DNA of 17,187 bases from assembly GCA_937957685.1 (NCBI GenBank), contig CALGAO010000021.1:1-17187 (forward strand), given 5' to 3'. Every line of letters begins with the position of its first letter. Within the stretch, counting starts at the first letter, position 1. The notes under the pieces were generated by a model. It did not search any database. It saw only the letters and a list, made by a program, of their open reading frames with translations, and had not been told where the DNA came from. This DNA comes from an uncultured Paenibacillaceae bacterium (lineage in GTDB: Bacteria > Bacillota > Bacilli > Paenibacillales > DA-C8). Made by a program: the position numbers and the translations under genes. Of the stretch, positions 5,795 through 15,539 are shown one piece after another.

Positions 5795-6967
5795 TCAAAA
5801 ATCCAGCTCCACGATCTTGCCGATCGGCGAGCACAGCACCTCGCAGCCGTTCTCGCGGATCACGACGCCCTTCTCCCAACGGATGCCGAAGGTGTCGGTC
5901 GTCACGAACGTATCGACCTGGAACGTCATGTTCGGCTTCAGGACGTAATTGGAACTCGTCTCCATCCACGGCGCTTCCACCTCGATGAGGCCAGTGCCAT
6001 GGCATGGTCCGTACAGGTAGTTCTGCTCGCGGCCATGATCCTTGTAGAATTGATAGAAGCCCTTGGCGATGTCGCTCGCCATGACGCCCGCCTTCAGCTG
6101 TTCCACCGTCCAGTCATGCGCCTTGAGACCGAACTCGATCACTTCCCTGCGCTCCGGCGTCAGCTTGCCAAGGCTGATCGGCATGCCGATGCTTGGCGAA
6201 TATCCGTTCACCTTCGCCGACAGATTGAGCTGCACGATATCGCCCTTGTTGATGACGCGGTACGAGGAGCGCGAGATCGCATGGCGGGTTGATTTCTCGC
6301 TGAAGATGTACATCGGCAGACCTTCGTATTCCGCGCCGTTCTCATAGATGACCCGCTGCGCCACGCCGACCATCTGCAATTCCGTGACGCCCGGGCGGAT
6401 CGTGCGGATAACCTCCTCCGTCGCCAGCTCCGTGATGCGCAGCGCTTCGCGGATGCAGGCGATCTCGTTCTCGGACTTGATGCTGCGCAGCTCGACCATG
6501 ATATGATCGGCCTTGACGATCTCCGCTTCCGGATAGTTGTTCTTCAGGCCTTCCAGCATGACGACGGTCGTATCCAGCATGCTGGCGACGCCGATGCGGA
6601 TCTTGTCGCCGGTTACGCCAAGCGACTTGAACACGTCGCGGAACGTGTTCGGCTTCAGCTCCGGATAGCTCGGGTCCGCCGACTCCCTATATTCCATCAG
6701 CGTGAAGATCTTGTCGATCTTCCCGAAGTCCGAAGCGTAGATCGTGCTCTCCGGTCCGACGAGCAGGGCCGCGTCGCCGTTGGCCGAGATCGCCACGCCG
6801 GCGCGCTCGAACACCGGCCAGAAGTTGGAGAAGTAACGCACGTTGGCATAGTCCGATTCGGTCGAATTGACGACCATGACGTCCAGTCCGTTCTCGCGGA
6901 TCAGCTTCGCTGCCCTTTCGATCCTTTCCTTGTACTCATGATCAGGAATATATACTCGATTCGTCAT
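5795..6967 (-). CDS. Creatinase/aminopeptidase-P-like M24 'pita-bread' protein lacking the metal site
   Basis: The 390-residue protein has a creatinase-type N-terminal domain (about 10-150) and an M24 pita-bread domain (about 160-385). The catalytic-type His is present (H229, in STRHA), and GPCHGTGL supplies the third metal-ligand position (H323). The two Asp ligands expected in DxGxxxxGYxxD are Asn248 and Ser259 (LNLSAKVNGYSPS), and the first Glu is Asp352 (FQVDTF); only Glu365 (RWEKG) is kept. M24 peptidases need these residues for two metals, while creatinase is the known metal-independent member, hydrolysing a C-N bond of creatine with a His. This protein may therefore be a C-N hydrolase on a non-peptide substrate (inference). 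AAGGAG lies 9 bases before ATG 6967. It sits between the permease and aldolase genes, so it probably acts on the imported compound. Confidence 0.8.
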   Translation of the reverse strand: MTNRVYIPDHEYKERIERAAKLIRENGLDVMVVNSTESDYANVRYFSNFWPVFERAGVAISANGDAALLVGPESTIYASDFGKIDKIFTLMEYRESADPSYPELKPNTFRDVFKSLGVTGDKIRIGVASMLDTTVVMLEGLKNNYPEAEIVKADHIMVELRSIKSENEIACIREALRITELATEEVIRTIRPGVTELQMVGVAQRVIYENGAEYEGLPMYIFSEKSTRHAISRSSYRVINKGDIVQLNLSAKVNGYSPSIGMPISLGKLTPERREVIEFGLKAHDWTVEQLKAGVMASDIAKGFYQFYKDHGREQNYLYGPCHGTGLIEVEAPWMETSSNYVLKPNMTFQVDTFVTTDTFGIRWEKGVVIRENGCEVLCSPIGKIVELDF

Positions 6968-7038
6968 GATGAGTCACTCCTTAAGTTGTTAGTGGGTACG
7001 TGTTGCAAGCGTAATGCAGGTCCGTATCAGTCTGTCTG

Positions 7039-8007
7039 TCAGTCTTTCTTGGAATGGGCATCGATCACGACAACCGCCGCGAGAATGACTCCCTTGATGA
7101 TCCATTGCCAGTACGAACCGATTCCGAGAAGCACCATCACATTGTCGATGATGCCGAGGATCAGCGCCGCGATGACGACGCCGAACACCTTGCCGCGACC
7201 GCCGGAGAGCGAGGTGCCGCCAAGCACGACGATCGTGATGATATCGAACAGCATCGTGTCGCCCAGCGTCGGCTGGCCGGCCATCGTCCGGGAGGTGATG
7301 AGGATCGTGCCCAGCGCGGTCAGCACGCTGCCGATGACGAAGGCGAGCAGCTTGATGCGGTTTGTGTTGATGCCGGACAGACGGCTCGCTTCCTCATTGC
7401 CGCCGACGGCATACAGGCTGCGGCCTGTCCTGGTATGCATCGTGAACACCCAGCAGATCAGGGTGATGATGATCAGGATGATGACCGGGATCGGGATCCC
7501 GCCGATGTAGCCGGCCCCCAGCACCTTGAAGCCGCTTGGAAGACCGGAGATCGGGATGCCGTCGCTGTACAGGTAATTGACCCCTTTGAGCACGATCATC
7601 GTCACGAGCGTTGCGATAAAGGCTGGCAGCTTGCCGTACACCGACAATATCCCGTTGACAAGCCCGATGACGATGGCGGCGATCAGCACCACCACGATCG
7701 CGACGCCGATCGGCAGCCCGTTCCAGTAGATCAGACCTGCCAGCAACAGGCTGAAGAAGCCGATGCTGGAGCCCGGGGACATGTCGATGCCGCCCACCAG
7801 GATGACGAAGAACTGGCCAAGCGCGATAATCGCCAGGAAGGAGATCTGTCTGAAGATGTTGATGACATTGGTGTAAGTGAAGAATCCATCCACAAAAATG
7901 GCCGAGATGACAAACAACCCGATGAAGATGAACAGAATCGCCCATTCTTGCAGAAATTGTGAGAGCGACTTGTTAGACGCGCGACGCTTTTCGAGTTCCA
8001 GTTCCAT
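7039..8007 (-). CDS. Sugar ABC transporter permease, RbsC type (CUT2 class)
   Basis: It is the membrane channel of a CUT2 sugar importer, probably a homodimer. The 322-residue product has a charged N-terminal tail (MELELEKRR) and many hydrophobic segments. Family hallmarks are ALGQFFVILVGGIDMSPGS near residue 65-85 and, near the C-terminus, GGTSLSGGRGKVFGVVIAA, the loop that contacts the ATPase. I chose ATG 8007, two bases after the stop of the ATPase gene; a TTG at 8013 would overlap that stop. The ribosome binding site is weak (GGGGG within the last ATPase codons), so translational coupling to the ATPase is likely. RbsC relatives carry ribose, xylose, rhamnose or autoinducer-2, and the sequence alone does not decide between them. 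Confidence 0.92.
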   Translation of the reverse strand: MELELEKRRASNKSLSQFLQEWAILFIFIGLFVISAIFVDGFFTYTNVINIFRQISFLAIIALGQFFVILVGGIDMSPGSSIGFFSLLLAGLIYWNGLPIGVAIVVVLIAAIVIGLVNGILSVYGKLPAFIATLVTMIVLKGVNYLYSDGIPISGLPSGFKVLGAGYIGGIPIPVIILIIITLICWVFTMHTRTGRSLYAVGGNEEASRLSGINTNRIKLLAFVIGSVLTALGTILITSRTMAGQPTLGDTMLFDIITIVVLGGTSLSGGRGKVFGVVIAALILGIIDNVMVLLGIGSYWQWIIKGVILAAVVVIDAHSKKD

Positions 8008-8009
8008 AG

Positions 8010-9539
<1,530 letters not shown>

Positions 9540-9575
9540 GTCCTAACCTCCTTCATCCAAGACGCGGTCCGCCAC

Positions 9576-10478
9576 TTACGCATGGTTCTGCTTCCACCAG
9601 GCGGCGAATTCGTCCATGCGGTGGAACTTCGCTCCCATGTCCAGCAAGCGGTCGATCAGGAGCTCGAACTGCTCCATCGCATAGTCCCCGCAGCCCTGAG
9701 TGATAAACGGATCCGGAGTGATCGAGCATTCTCCGAAATGGTACGTCTCCTTGAGCGGGATGAATTCCCACGGATGGAAGTAGAAGCAGAGTACCACCGG
9801 AAGGTCCTTGCTCCGGACGAACCGGATGAAGCTGTCGATGCGCTCCATCAGCTTGTCCGCACCGACCGTCCGGAAAAGTGGCCACTGGTCGCGGTCCCGC
9901 TCCAGTCCCGGGTCCTTGCTCTCCATCACCATATCGGCAAAGTTCGGGATCTCAAGGATGTTCAGATCGCCCGGTTCCGTCCAGTCCTCACGGCTCGGAT
10001 GATAGGGGGCAAATTGCTGGCGGTAGTAATACATTGGATAAGAAGCATCGGCCACATATCCGAGGTCCTCCAAAGCATTCACCACAGCCGTCGAGCCCCA
10101 GAGTCGCGGACAACGCCAGGACACCGGACGGCTGCCCAGCACCTCTTCCACCCATTCGGTGGCCAGCTTGATCCGCTGCGGCACCTCATGTGGCAGCAAC
10201 GACTTCTCCAGCGGGATCGGGAACAGCGGATCGCCGACCGTCTCGTGCATGAGCGAGTGGACGCCCACTTCGTTGCCGGAATCGCGCACAAGATGGACGC
10301 TCTCCGGATTCTGTCTGGCCGCGTCGCCCGTGTAGAAGAACGTGCCCTTGATCCCTTTCCTTTCGTAGAGATCGATGATCTTGGACGTCGCCTGCTTCAC
10401 CCCTTCATAGAAGGGGGTGAAGCTGCCGACATCGGTCTCCATATCAAAGCCGAACAGGACGTGAATGTTATCTTTCAT
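9576..10478 (-). CDS. NodB/PuuE-like polysaccharide deacetylase family protein
   Basis: The 300-residue protein has the NodB-homology barrel of carbohydrate esterase family 4 and its PuuE-like relatives. Visible motifs: FGFDMETD (10-16), the zinc pair in HSLMH (His74, His78) and WRCPRLWGS (121-129, like the RxPxG motif). The first motif is unusual: the classical T(F/Y)DD is FDME, so the second Asp is Met and only Asp12 (with Glu14 nearby) could serve. There is no signal peptide or membrane anchor, unlike typical peptidoglycan or chitin deacetylases, so it should act on an imported small substrate. Relatives without DD include allantoinase-type PuuE enzymes that cleave C-N bonds. An AGAGG site lies 9 bases before ATG 10478. 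It lies between the glycosidase-like and ATPase genes. Confidence 0.8.
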   Translation of the reverse strand: MKDNIHVLFGFDMETDVGSFTPFYEGVKQATSKIIDLYERKGIKGTFFYTGDAARQNPESVHLVRDSGNEVGVHSLMHETVGDPLFPIPLEKSLLPHEVPQRIKLATEWVEEVLGSRPVSWRCPRLWGSTAVVNALEDLGYVADASYPMYYYRQQFAPYHPSREDWTEPGDLNILEIPNFADMVMESKDPGLERDRDQWPLFRTVGADKLMERIDSFIRFVRSKDLPVVLCFYFHPWEFIPLKETYHFGECSITPDPFITQGCGDYAMEQFELLIDRLLDMGAKFHRMDEFAAWWKQNHA

Positions 10479-10527
10479 GTTTTACAGCCTCTTTTCTCTA
10501 GGATGCCTAACCTGAGCGTTCACCGGA

Positions 10528-12630
10528 TTACAGCCAGAGCCAACCGAATGCTTCCACGCCGAGATAGATCGGTTCGTCGTCGCGATGTTCCGGATCGAGC
10601 TCGTTGTTGATCACGCGCTTCAATTCATGATACGGATACATGCAGGACTTGGCCCCCGTCTCCGATACCGGGTTCACGTCGAAGAACATCTGCTTCACCA
10701 GATCGAAGTCGCGTTCGTTCAGATACGCCATCTCCAGCAGGTACTTGCGCTTCTCCTCCGGAGTTGCGGCGTTGTCATAGTTCACGGACGCGATGCAGAG
10801 ATCATAGATGATGCGGTTGCGCTTGTGCGCATTCTCGATCTTGTCGAAGTGCTTCACATAGATGCGCAGCTGGTCGTCCTGCGCAAGCGCTTCCTTGACC
10901 TTTCTGATCTTCGCGTCGATGTTCGGCCAATCCTCGATCGCCCGGCGGATCGTCGACAGGTCCTGCTCGCCAACCTTGTTGCGCAGGAACGGGAACTCCA
11001 TCGGGAAGATCTTCAGCTGCGATTCGTGAATCGACAGCATGTTCTTCAGGATGTACAGGATATCCGGGCCGAGCTCTTCCCCGAACACGGCATTCAGCGA
11101 GTAGCTGTAGAAATCCTCCGGATCGCGGTACGAACCCCAGCCGTAATAGGCATGGGCGTACAGGTTGATAAAGTAGCCATACCATTCGAACATGTAACCG
11201 TTGATGCCCTTGACACCCATCTTCGCGGAATCGATATGCATCTCGATGTCCTTCTCGATGTATTGGTGGTTCGTCTCCTCGTCAGCGCGCAGCACATTGC
11301 TCTTGAAGATGCGGATGAGACGGCCCATCGTCGCGGCCACCGCATTGGCCTCCGTGTCTCTTGCCCAGATGCGATGCTTGCCGAACACATCGACCCATTT
11401 CGGGAACTCCTCGTCCGACACGTACAGGCCAGGCGCCCAGAACAGCACGACGTCCTCCGGGATGCTGTCGCGGCAAGCCTTCAGATAGTCGAGATCCTTC
11501 TCCAGCGGCGGTTCACGCCATGCGCGGATGCCGACGATGCAGTTCGGATTCTCGTCGCGGATGACATCATACAGCTGGCGCAGCAGCCAGTAGTTCGCCT
11601 TGTGCTTCGCTTCCGCCGGCGTATTGCCCTTGAGGAAGCGCTCCGAGCAGGATTCGCAGGTGCAGAACCAGTAAGCCTCCTCGCTCTCCTCGAAGTCGAT
11701 GCCGTCGAAGCCGAGCTGCACGACGCGGCGGATGGCGGCCTTGAGGTACTCGATGTTCTCCGGAATGCTCAGGCACAGCGTATCGAAGTCGTTGACGTGC
11801 TTGCTGCCGGCAGGCACCTTCATGCGGCGCTCCTTGTATATGCTCGGATAGCCGCCGTTGTAGCTGTTGAGGCCGATGTAGGCGAAGAAGGAAATGCCGA
11901 GCTTGCGGCCGTACTCCATGAGCCTGGAGAGGAACTCCTCGGAGATGTTCGGATGGACGTATTCCACCTCCACCCAGTTCTTGCTCTCCTCGTTCCAGAT
12001 CTTCATCTTGTAGTCCTTCAGTTCCGTCTCCGGATACTGTTCGAACTTGAACGGCCAGTAGCCGTACATGCACATGTTGAATTGGTTGATCTTGAAATCG
12101 GAGCAGATGTTCAGGTACTCGACCCACTCGTCATAGCCCCACAGCTGCATATCGAAGCCGATCCGGCCATATCCGGCGTACCAGGCGAAGGTATTGGAGA
12201 CCGAACGGCGCTCGATCGACGGCCAGTCCACCACCTCAATGAGGCGCAGCGAGTAACCGTCCGCATCCTTCTGAAGCAGCTGCTTCAGAGTGGAGAGCGC
12301 ATTCACCAGTCCATCGCGGTGTTCGAAACCGATGGTCACCTCGCTCGCAACCACATCCAGCGTATAGCCCATGGACTTGTAGAGCTCCTGATTGGTCACT
12401 TGATCCGAAGCCTTCAGCTCCTGGTTGAGGCGGATATTGACATAATCCGGGGCAGGCGCGTTGAAGTTGAGCTTGATATCCGGATAATTCCACAGCTTGG
12501 CGACGAAAATATCCCTGATGTCCTGCTCAGACAGCTGCAGACCGTTGTAAACGACGTTCCATCCCTTGAAGACTGCCGTTTGGCCGGAGCCATACTGATA
12601 AACTTTCGGTTCAGGTATCAAACCGTACAT
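10528..12630 (-). CDS. Glycosidase-like protein: GH20-type N-terminal domain plus TIM-barrel region
   Basis: The 700-residue protein begins with LIPEPKVYQY and a roughly 130-residue alpha/beta domain like the zincin-like domain that precedes GH20, GH67 and related barrels. SIERRSVSNTFAWY then opens a barrel-like domain. A likely active-site strand is LGFDGIDFEESEE (307-318), followed by a cysteine cluster CTCESC (323-328) that could bind a metal. The GH20 catalytic Asp-Glu motif (HxGGDE) is not seen, so I do not call it a hexosaminidase. The C-terminal 200 residues are helical and charged. No signal peptide is present, so it should act on imported oligosaccharides. ATG 12630 is preferred because AGGAGG lies 7 bases upstream; the ATG at 12648 overlaps that site. 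Substrate unknown. Confidence 0.72.
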   Translation of the reverse strand: MYGLIPEPKVYQYGSGQTAVFKGWNVVYNGLQLSEQDIRDIFVAKLWNYPDIKLNFNAPAPDYVNIRLNQELKASDQVTNQELYKSMGYTLDVVASEVTIGFEHRDGLVNALSTLKQLLQKDADGYSLRLIEVVDWPSIERRSVSNTFAWYAGYGRIGFDMQLWGYDEWVEYLNICSDFKINQFNMCMYGYWPFKFEQYPETELKDYKMKIWNEESKNWVEVEYVHPNISEEFLSRLMEYGRKLGISFFAYIGLNSYNGGYPSIYKERRMKVPAGSKHVNDFDTLCLSIPENIEYLKAAIRRVVQLGFDGIDFEESEEAYWFCTCESCSERFLKGNTPAEAKHKANYWLLRQLYDVIRDENPNCIVGIRAWREPPLEKDLDYLKACRDSIPEDVVLFWAPGLYVSDEEFPKWVDVFGKHRIWARDTEANAVAATMGRLIRIFKSNVLRADEETNHQYIEKDIEMHIDSAKMGVKGINGYMFEWYGYFINLYAHAYYGWGSYRDPEDFYSYSLNAVFGEELGPDILYILKNMLSIHESQLKIFPMEFPFLRNKVGEQDLSTIRRAIEDWPNIDAKIRKVKEALAQDDQLRIYVKHFDKIENAHKRNRIIYDLCIASVNYDNAATPEEKRKYLLEMAYLNERDFDLVKQMFFDVNPVSETGAKSCMYPYHELKRVINNELDPEHRDDEPIYLGVEAFGWLWL

Positions 12631-12680
12631 CGCTAGTCCTCCTGTCATATCTGGAATGATGTTTATGGGTGCCGCGCCCG

Positions 12681-12701
12681 GGAAGGGACAGGGTCCCTTC
12701 C
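12681..12701 (-). other. Intra-operon hairpin between binding-protein and glycosidase-like genes
   Basis: GGAAGGGAC (12681-12689) and GTCCCTTCC (12693-12701) form a perfect 9-bp GC-rich stem with a 3-base loop in the 103-bp gap. No T-run follows in the transcript. Hairpins at this place in sugar ABC operons often protect the binding-protein mRNA and lower downstream expression; that role is inferred here. Confidence 0.6.
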
Positions 12702-12733
12702 ATGAGCCAGCGGTTGATCATGAAGATAGAGGA

Positions 12734-13831
12734 TTAATTGCCGAGCCAGGACCAGTTCTTCCAGTCATACTGACCGATGTTCTCCGGAGTGATCGCTTCC
12801 GGCTTCGGCAGCGGATACGTGTCGTCGAGCTCTTCGCCATCCATCGCCTTCATCAGCGCTTCCAGCGCGGTATAGCCAAGCACGACCGGATCCTGCAGCA
12901 CTTCGCCGAGCCAGGATGGGTTGCCTTCATCGATGTAGGTCAACACTTCCTTGTCCCCTGCGATGCCGATGAACTTGATCTCGTCAGCGCGGTTGGCGCT
13001 TACGGCAGCGTTGTACGCGCCAAGAGCCAGGGCGTCGTTATGGCCGGATACGACATGGATCGTGTCATAGCGTTGCATGATGTTCTCGAACAGGGACTGC
13101 GCCGAGTTGCGGTCGCCCTTCGCGTCCGCCTGCTGGATGATGTGGGCATTCGGATAGGATGCGAGCACCACTTCCGAGAAGCCTTCGAAGCGGTCAACGG
13201 AAGCTTGTCCCGCCGACGGAACGACGAGGTAGACGAGCACCGGATCGTCGATGCCGAGCGTATCGAGATAATCTACCGCGATCTCACCGGCCACGCGGCC
13301 CATTTCGCGGAAGTCATGACCAACGAAGGTTTCCCAGACGATGTCCTCTTCGCTGTCCGGCGTTTGCGGATAGTCGCCGACGACGAACTTGATGCCATTC
13401 TCTTCATGCAGTCTGACCATCGTCGGGATGATCGCCTTGCCGTCTACCGGGAAGATGACGATCCCCTTCGCACCGAGGGTGGCCATGTTTTCCAGCTGGG
13501 TGATCTGGGTGTTGATATCGAACTTGCCGTCTTCGAACTGCAGCTTGATGTTGCGTCCGGAATCGGCTACATATTGTTCCATGCCTGTGATGGTGCCGAG
13601 GAACCATGGCCAACCGAGGTTCATGATCGCACCGCCAACGAGGATCGTTTCATCTTCGGATGATGAGGCACCGGAGCTGTTGCCCGTGTCAGAGGATGAT
13701 TGCTGGTTGCCTCCGGAGGAGGTGGAAGAAGCATTTCCGCCGGAGCTGTTGTTGTTGCCGCCTCCGCAAGCGGACAGTACAAGCGAGACAAGAAGAAGCA
13801 AAGTTAAGATCTTGACCCATGTTTTCTTCAT
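12734..13831 (-). CDS. Lipoprotein sugar-binding protein of the CUT2 ABC importer
   Basis: This 365-residue extracellular receptor has a lipoprotein signal (MKKTWVKILTLLLLVSLVLS, then Ala-Cys22, lipobox LSAC), a Gly/Asn/Ser-rich flexible linker (about 23-62) and a periplasmic-binding-protein type I fold (PF13407-like). Fold landmarks are ILVGGAIMNLGWPWF near the start of the domain, TQLENMATLGAKGIVIFPVD, HVVSGHNDALALGAYNA and a C-terminal Trp-rich DWKNWSWLGN. The tail of acids and aromatics may be important for ligand binding, but no ligand can be named. Longer reading frames upstream of ATG 13831 are not used, because AAGGGG lies about 9 bases before this ATG and the signal peptide starts here. 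It heads the transporter genes, separated from its ATPase and permease by two enzyme genes, an unusual order. Confidence 0.92.
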   Translation of the reverse strand: MKKTWVKILTLLLLVSLVLSACGGGNNNSSGGNASSTSSGGNQQSSSDTGNSSGASSSEDETILVGGAIMNLGWPWFLGTITGMEQYVADSGRNIKLQFEDGKFDINTQITQLENMATLGAKGIVIFPVDGKAIIPTMVRLHEENGIKFVVGDYPQTPDSEEDIVWETFVGHDFREMGRVAGEIAVDYLDTLGIDDPVLVYLVVPSAGQASVDRFEGFSEVVLASYPNAHIIQQADAKGDRNSAQSLFENIMQRYDTIHVVSGHNDALALGAYNAAVSANRADEIKFIGIAGDKEVLTYIDEGNPSWLGEVLQDPVVLGYTALEALMKAMDGEELDDTYPLPKPEAITPENIGQYDWKNWSWLGN

Positions 13832-13892
13832 ATATTCGATCCCCTTATTCGAAATTTTTGTGCATGACCTTGCCCATTTCGCCAATACAGCA

Positions 13893-14267
13893 CTAGACAC
13901 TGAAGCCCATCGTAGTGTAAAATGCCATATTGGCCTGTCGTGTATCCAATCGCCCATATTGGACTACTACCGGCACGTCGCTGGTCAGCTTGATGGCATA
14001 TTGCGTCTCCAGCGGCAGCCGGTACCCCGACAGGTCATCCGGATTGTCCATTCGCAAGCAGCGAACCCTTTGCGCATCGACCGTCAATCGTATATCGTCA
14101 AATGGTTCGCGATCAACGAAGAACAGCGTCATGCGAATGTTCGCCGGGCGGTCGTTCATATTGAGGATGATGACGGATTCATGTCCCTTCAATTCGAACT
14201 CGCCCGGCGGGGGCAATTCGCCATCCGGAAACACCCACACCTTCTTGCCGATGCTGTTCTCACTCAT
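13893..14267 (-). CDS. ASRT-family protein (sensory rhodopsin transducer-like, PF07100/DUF1362)
   Basis: The 124-residue protein matches the Anabaena sensory rhodopsin transducer family along its length: GKKVWVFPDGELPPPG, HESVIILNMNDRPANIRMTL near residues 29-48, FVDREPFDDIRLTVDAQR, and a closing TSDVPVVVQYGRLDTRQAN. No rhodopsin gene is present, and homologues of this all-beta domain are found in many bacteria without one. Published comparative analysis of the superfamily proposed that the domain binds small molecules such as sugars. Its place between the LacI regulator and the sugar-binding protein fits such a role here (inference). AGGAGG lies 7 bases before ATG 14267. No signal peptide or membrane segment is seen. 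Possible roles are an intracellular ligand sensor, a sugar-modifying enzyme or a partner of the regulator. Confidence 0.85.
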   Translation of the reverse strand: MSENSIGKKVWVFPDGELPPPGEFELKGHESVIILNMNDRPANIRMTLFFVDREPFDDIRLTVDAQRVRCLRMDNPDDLSGYRLPLETQYAIKLTSDVPVVVQYGRLDTRQANMAFYTTMGFSV

Positions 14268-14332
14268 CGTCTCACCTCCTTCTTCGAGAGTTATAAGCGA
14301 ATCGAGAAAACCATCTCCCGCACCTGGCTGTT

Positions 14333-15346
14333 TTATCTCGCCGGCTTTCCAAGACTGGAAGCCCTGATGTACATCTTCGGCTCGAGGACGATCTTCTCGA
14401 ACACTTTCAGCTCCTTGTTGGCCTCCTTGCGCATGATGATCTCCCCCGCGATCACCCCGATGTCATAAGCCGGCTGCATGACCGTGGTAATCTCCGGACG
14501 TATCAGGCCGGTATCGTCCAATGCGTCGAAGCACACGACCTTGATGTCATCCGGGATCGTCAGCCCCGCCTCGGTTATCGCGCGGATCGCGCCATACAGG
14601 ATGAAGTTGTTGGCTGCGAACAACGCCTCAGGCCGTTCGCCATCGGCCAGCCACTTGCGCATGATGCGATAACCGCTCTCCAGCTTGAACTCGTCTACCG
14701 CGACCAGCTTGTCCTTCACCTGAAGGCCGTGATCTTCCATGCATCTGCGGAACCCCGTCAGCCGGTCGTAGGAGGTCGACTGGTTAAGCGGTCCGGTGAT
14801 GAAGGCGATCTCCCGCGTCCCCTGATCGATCAGATGCCGGGTCAACTCGTAGCTGGCCCGGATATTGTCAATGGTCACCACATCGAAATTCTCGTCGGAA
14901 TGCGGCACGTTGTCGAAGAACACCACGGGAATATTGGCTTCGCGATAGCTGCGGATCATCGAGGTATGGCCGGCGACCGTCGCCATGACGAGCCCGGCGA
15001 TCTTGTTCTGCAGGAGCAGGTCCAGATAGGCCTTTTCCTTCTCGATGTTCTCGTCGGAGTTGCACACGATCACCGAGTACCCGTTCTGCCAGGCGATCTT
15101 CTCGACCCCCTTGATCACGTTCGCATAGAAATTGTTCGTCAGGTCCGGCACGATCACGCCCAGCGTATTGGAGCTTTGCCGGCGCAGGCTGCGGGCAAGC
15201 TCATTGGGCTTGTATCCGCTCTCCGCGATCGCCTTGAGTACCCGATCCCTGGTTGCCTCGCTGACCCGCCCCTTGCCGTTGATGACCTTGGAGACCGTCG
15301 CGACAGACAGGTTCAACTTCTTGGCGATATCCTTAAGCTGTACCAA
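14333..15346 (-). CDS. LacI/GalR-family transcriptional regulator
   Basis: The 337-residue protein has an N-terminal LacI helix-turn-helix (LKDIAKKLNLSVATVSKVIN, 4-23) and a hinge helix ending in PNELARSLRR. A periplasmic-binding-like effector domain follows, with TLGVIVPDLTNNFY, a VTIDN segment, ITGPLNQSTSYDRLTGFR and VVCFDALDDTGLIRPEITTV. It probably represses the operon that it leads and responds to the imported sugar or an intermediate. The start is TTG 15346, because AGGGG lies 9 bases upstream and the next codons begin the HTH; no upstream ATG is in frame. Palindromic sites at 15385-15404 and 15522-15539 sit in and above its own promoter, so it is likely autoregulated. Confidence 0.93.
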   Translation of the reverse strand: MVQLKDIAKKLNLSVATVSKVINGKGRVSEATRDRVLKAIAESGYKPNELARSLRRQSSNTLGVIVPDLTNNFYANVIKGVEKIAWQNGYSVIVCNSDENIEKEKAYLDLLLQNKIAGLVMATVAGHTSMIRSYREANIPVVFFDNVPHSDENFDVVTIDNIRASYELTRHLIDQGTREIAFITGPLNQSTSYDRLTGFRRCMEDHGLQVKDKLVAVDEFKLESGYRIMRKWLADGERPEALFAANNFILYGAIRAITEAGLTIPDDIKVVCFDALDDTGLIRPEITTVMQPAYDIGVIAGEIIMRKEANKELKVFEKIVLEPKMYIRASSLGKPAR

Positions 15347-15382
15347 ACTCTCACACCCCTCCCCTGTTCATAGATAAAGTTG

Positions 15383-15404
15383 GGTAAACGATTTACCTCG
15401 TTTA
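15383..15404. promoter_or_regulatory. LacI-type operator over the start point of the operon promoter
   Basis: TAAACGATTTACCTCGTTTA (15385-15404) is a dyad with perfect 7-bp arms (TAAACGA/TCGTTTA). It overlaps a second dyad, GGTAAA and TTTACC (15383-15397). On the minus strand it begins a few bases downstream of the TATAAT box, the usual repressor position. Its TTTACCTCGTTT part recurs at 15653-15664. Confidence 0.55.
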
Positions 15405-15409
15405 TCGAC

Positions 15410-15439
15410 ATTATACAAATTCTTTCTCATTGAATTCGA
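15410..15439 (-). promoter_or_regulatory. Probable promoter of the regulator gene and sugar operon
   Basis: On the minus strand a consensus TATAAT (15415-15410) is preceded, 18 bases upstream, by a weak TCGAAT (15439-15434) in the -35 place. Transcription would begin near 15403, about 57 bases above the TTG start of the regulator. Confidence 0.5.
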
Positions 15440-15521
15440 CCGATATATCAAGGTTATAACCGTTTATACACCAATGTTTCGACATTGATCAACCATCAGA
15501 ACAGAGTCTTTTCTGTATATT

Positions 15522-15539
15522 TGGGAAATCGTTTTCCCA
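15522..15539. promoter_or_regulatory. Near-perfect LacI-family operator upstream of the promoter
   Basis: TGGGAAATCGTTTTCCCA is palindromic at all but the pair flanking the central CG, the form typical of LacI/GalR operators (central CG, A/T-rich flanks, GG/CC outside). It lies about 85 bases upstream of the -35 box, so it could act as an auxiliary site for looping. Confidence 0.6.

Noticed and set aside
10585..12636. Long plus-strand open frame (683 codons) opposite the glycosidase-like gene
   Set aside because: It is the antisense shadow of a high-GC coding gene: low-complexity, His/Arg/Leu/Val-rich, with no recognisable domain, while the minus strand has a good ribosome binding site and fold-like sequence.
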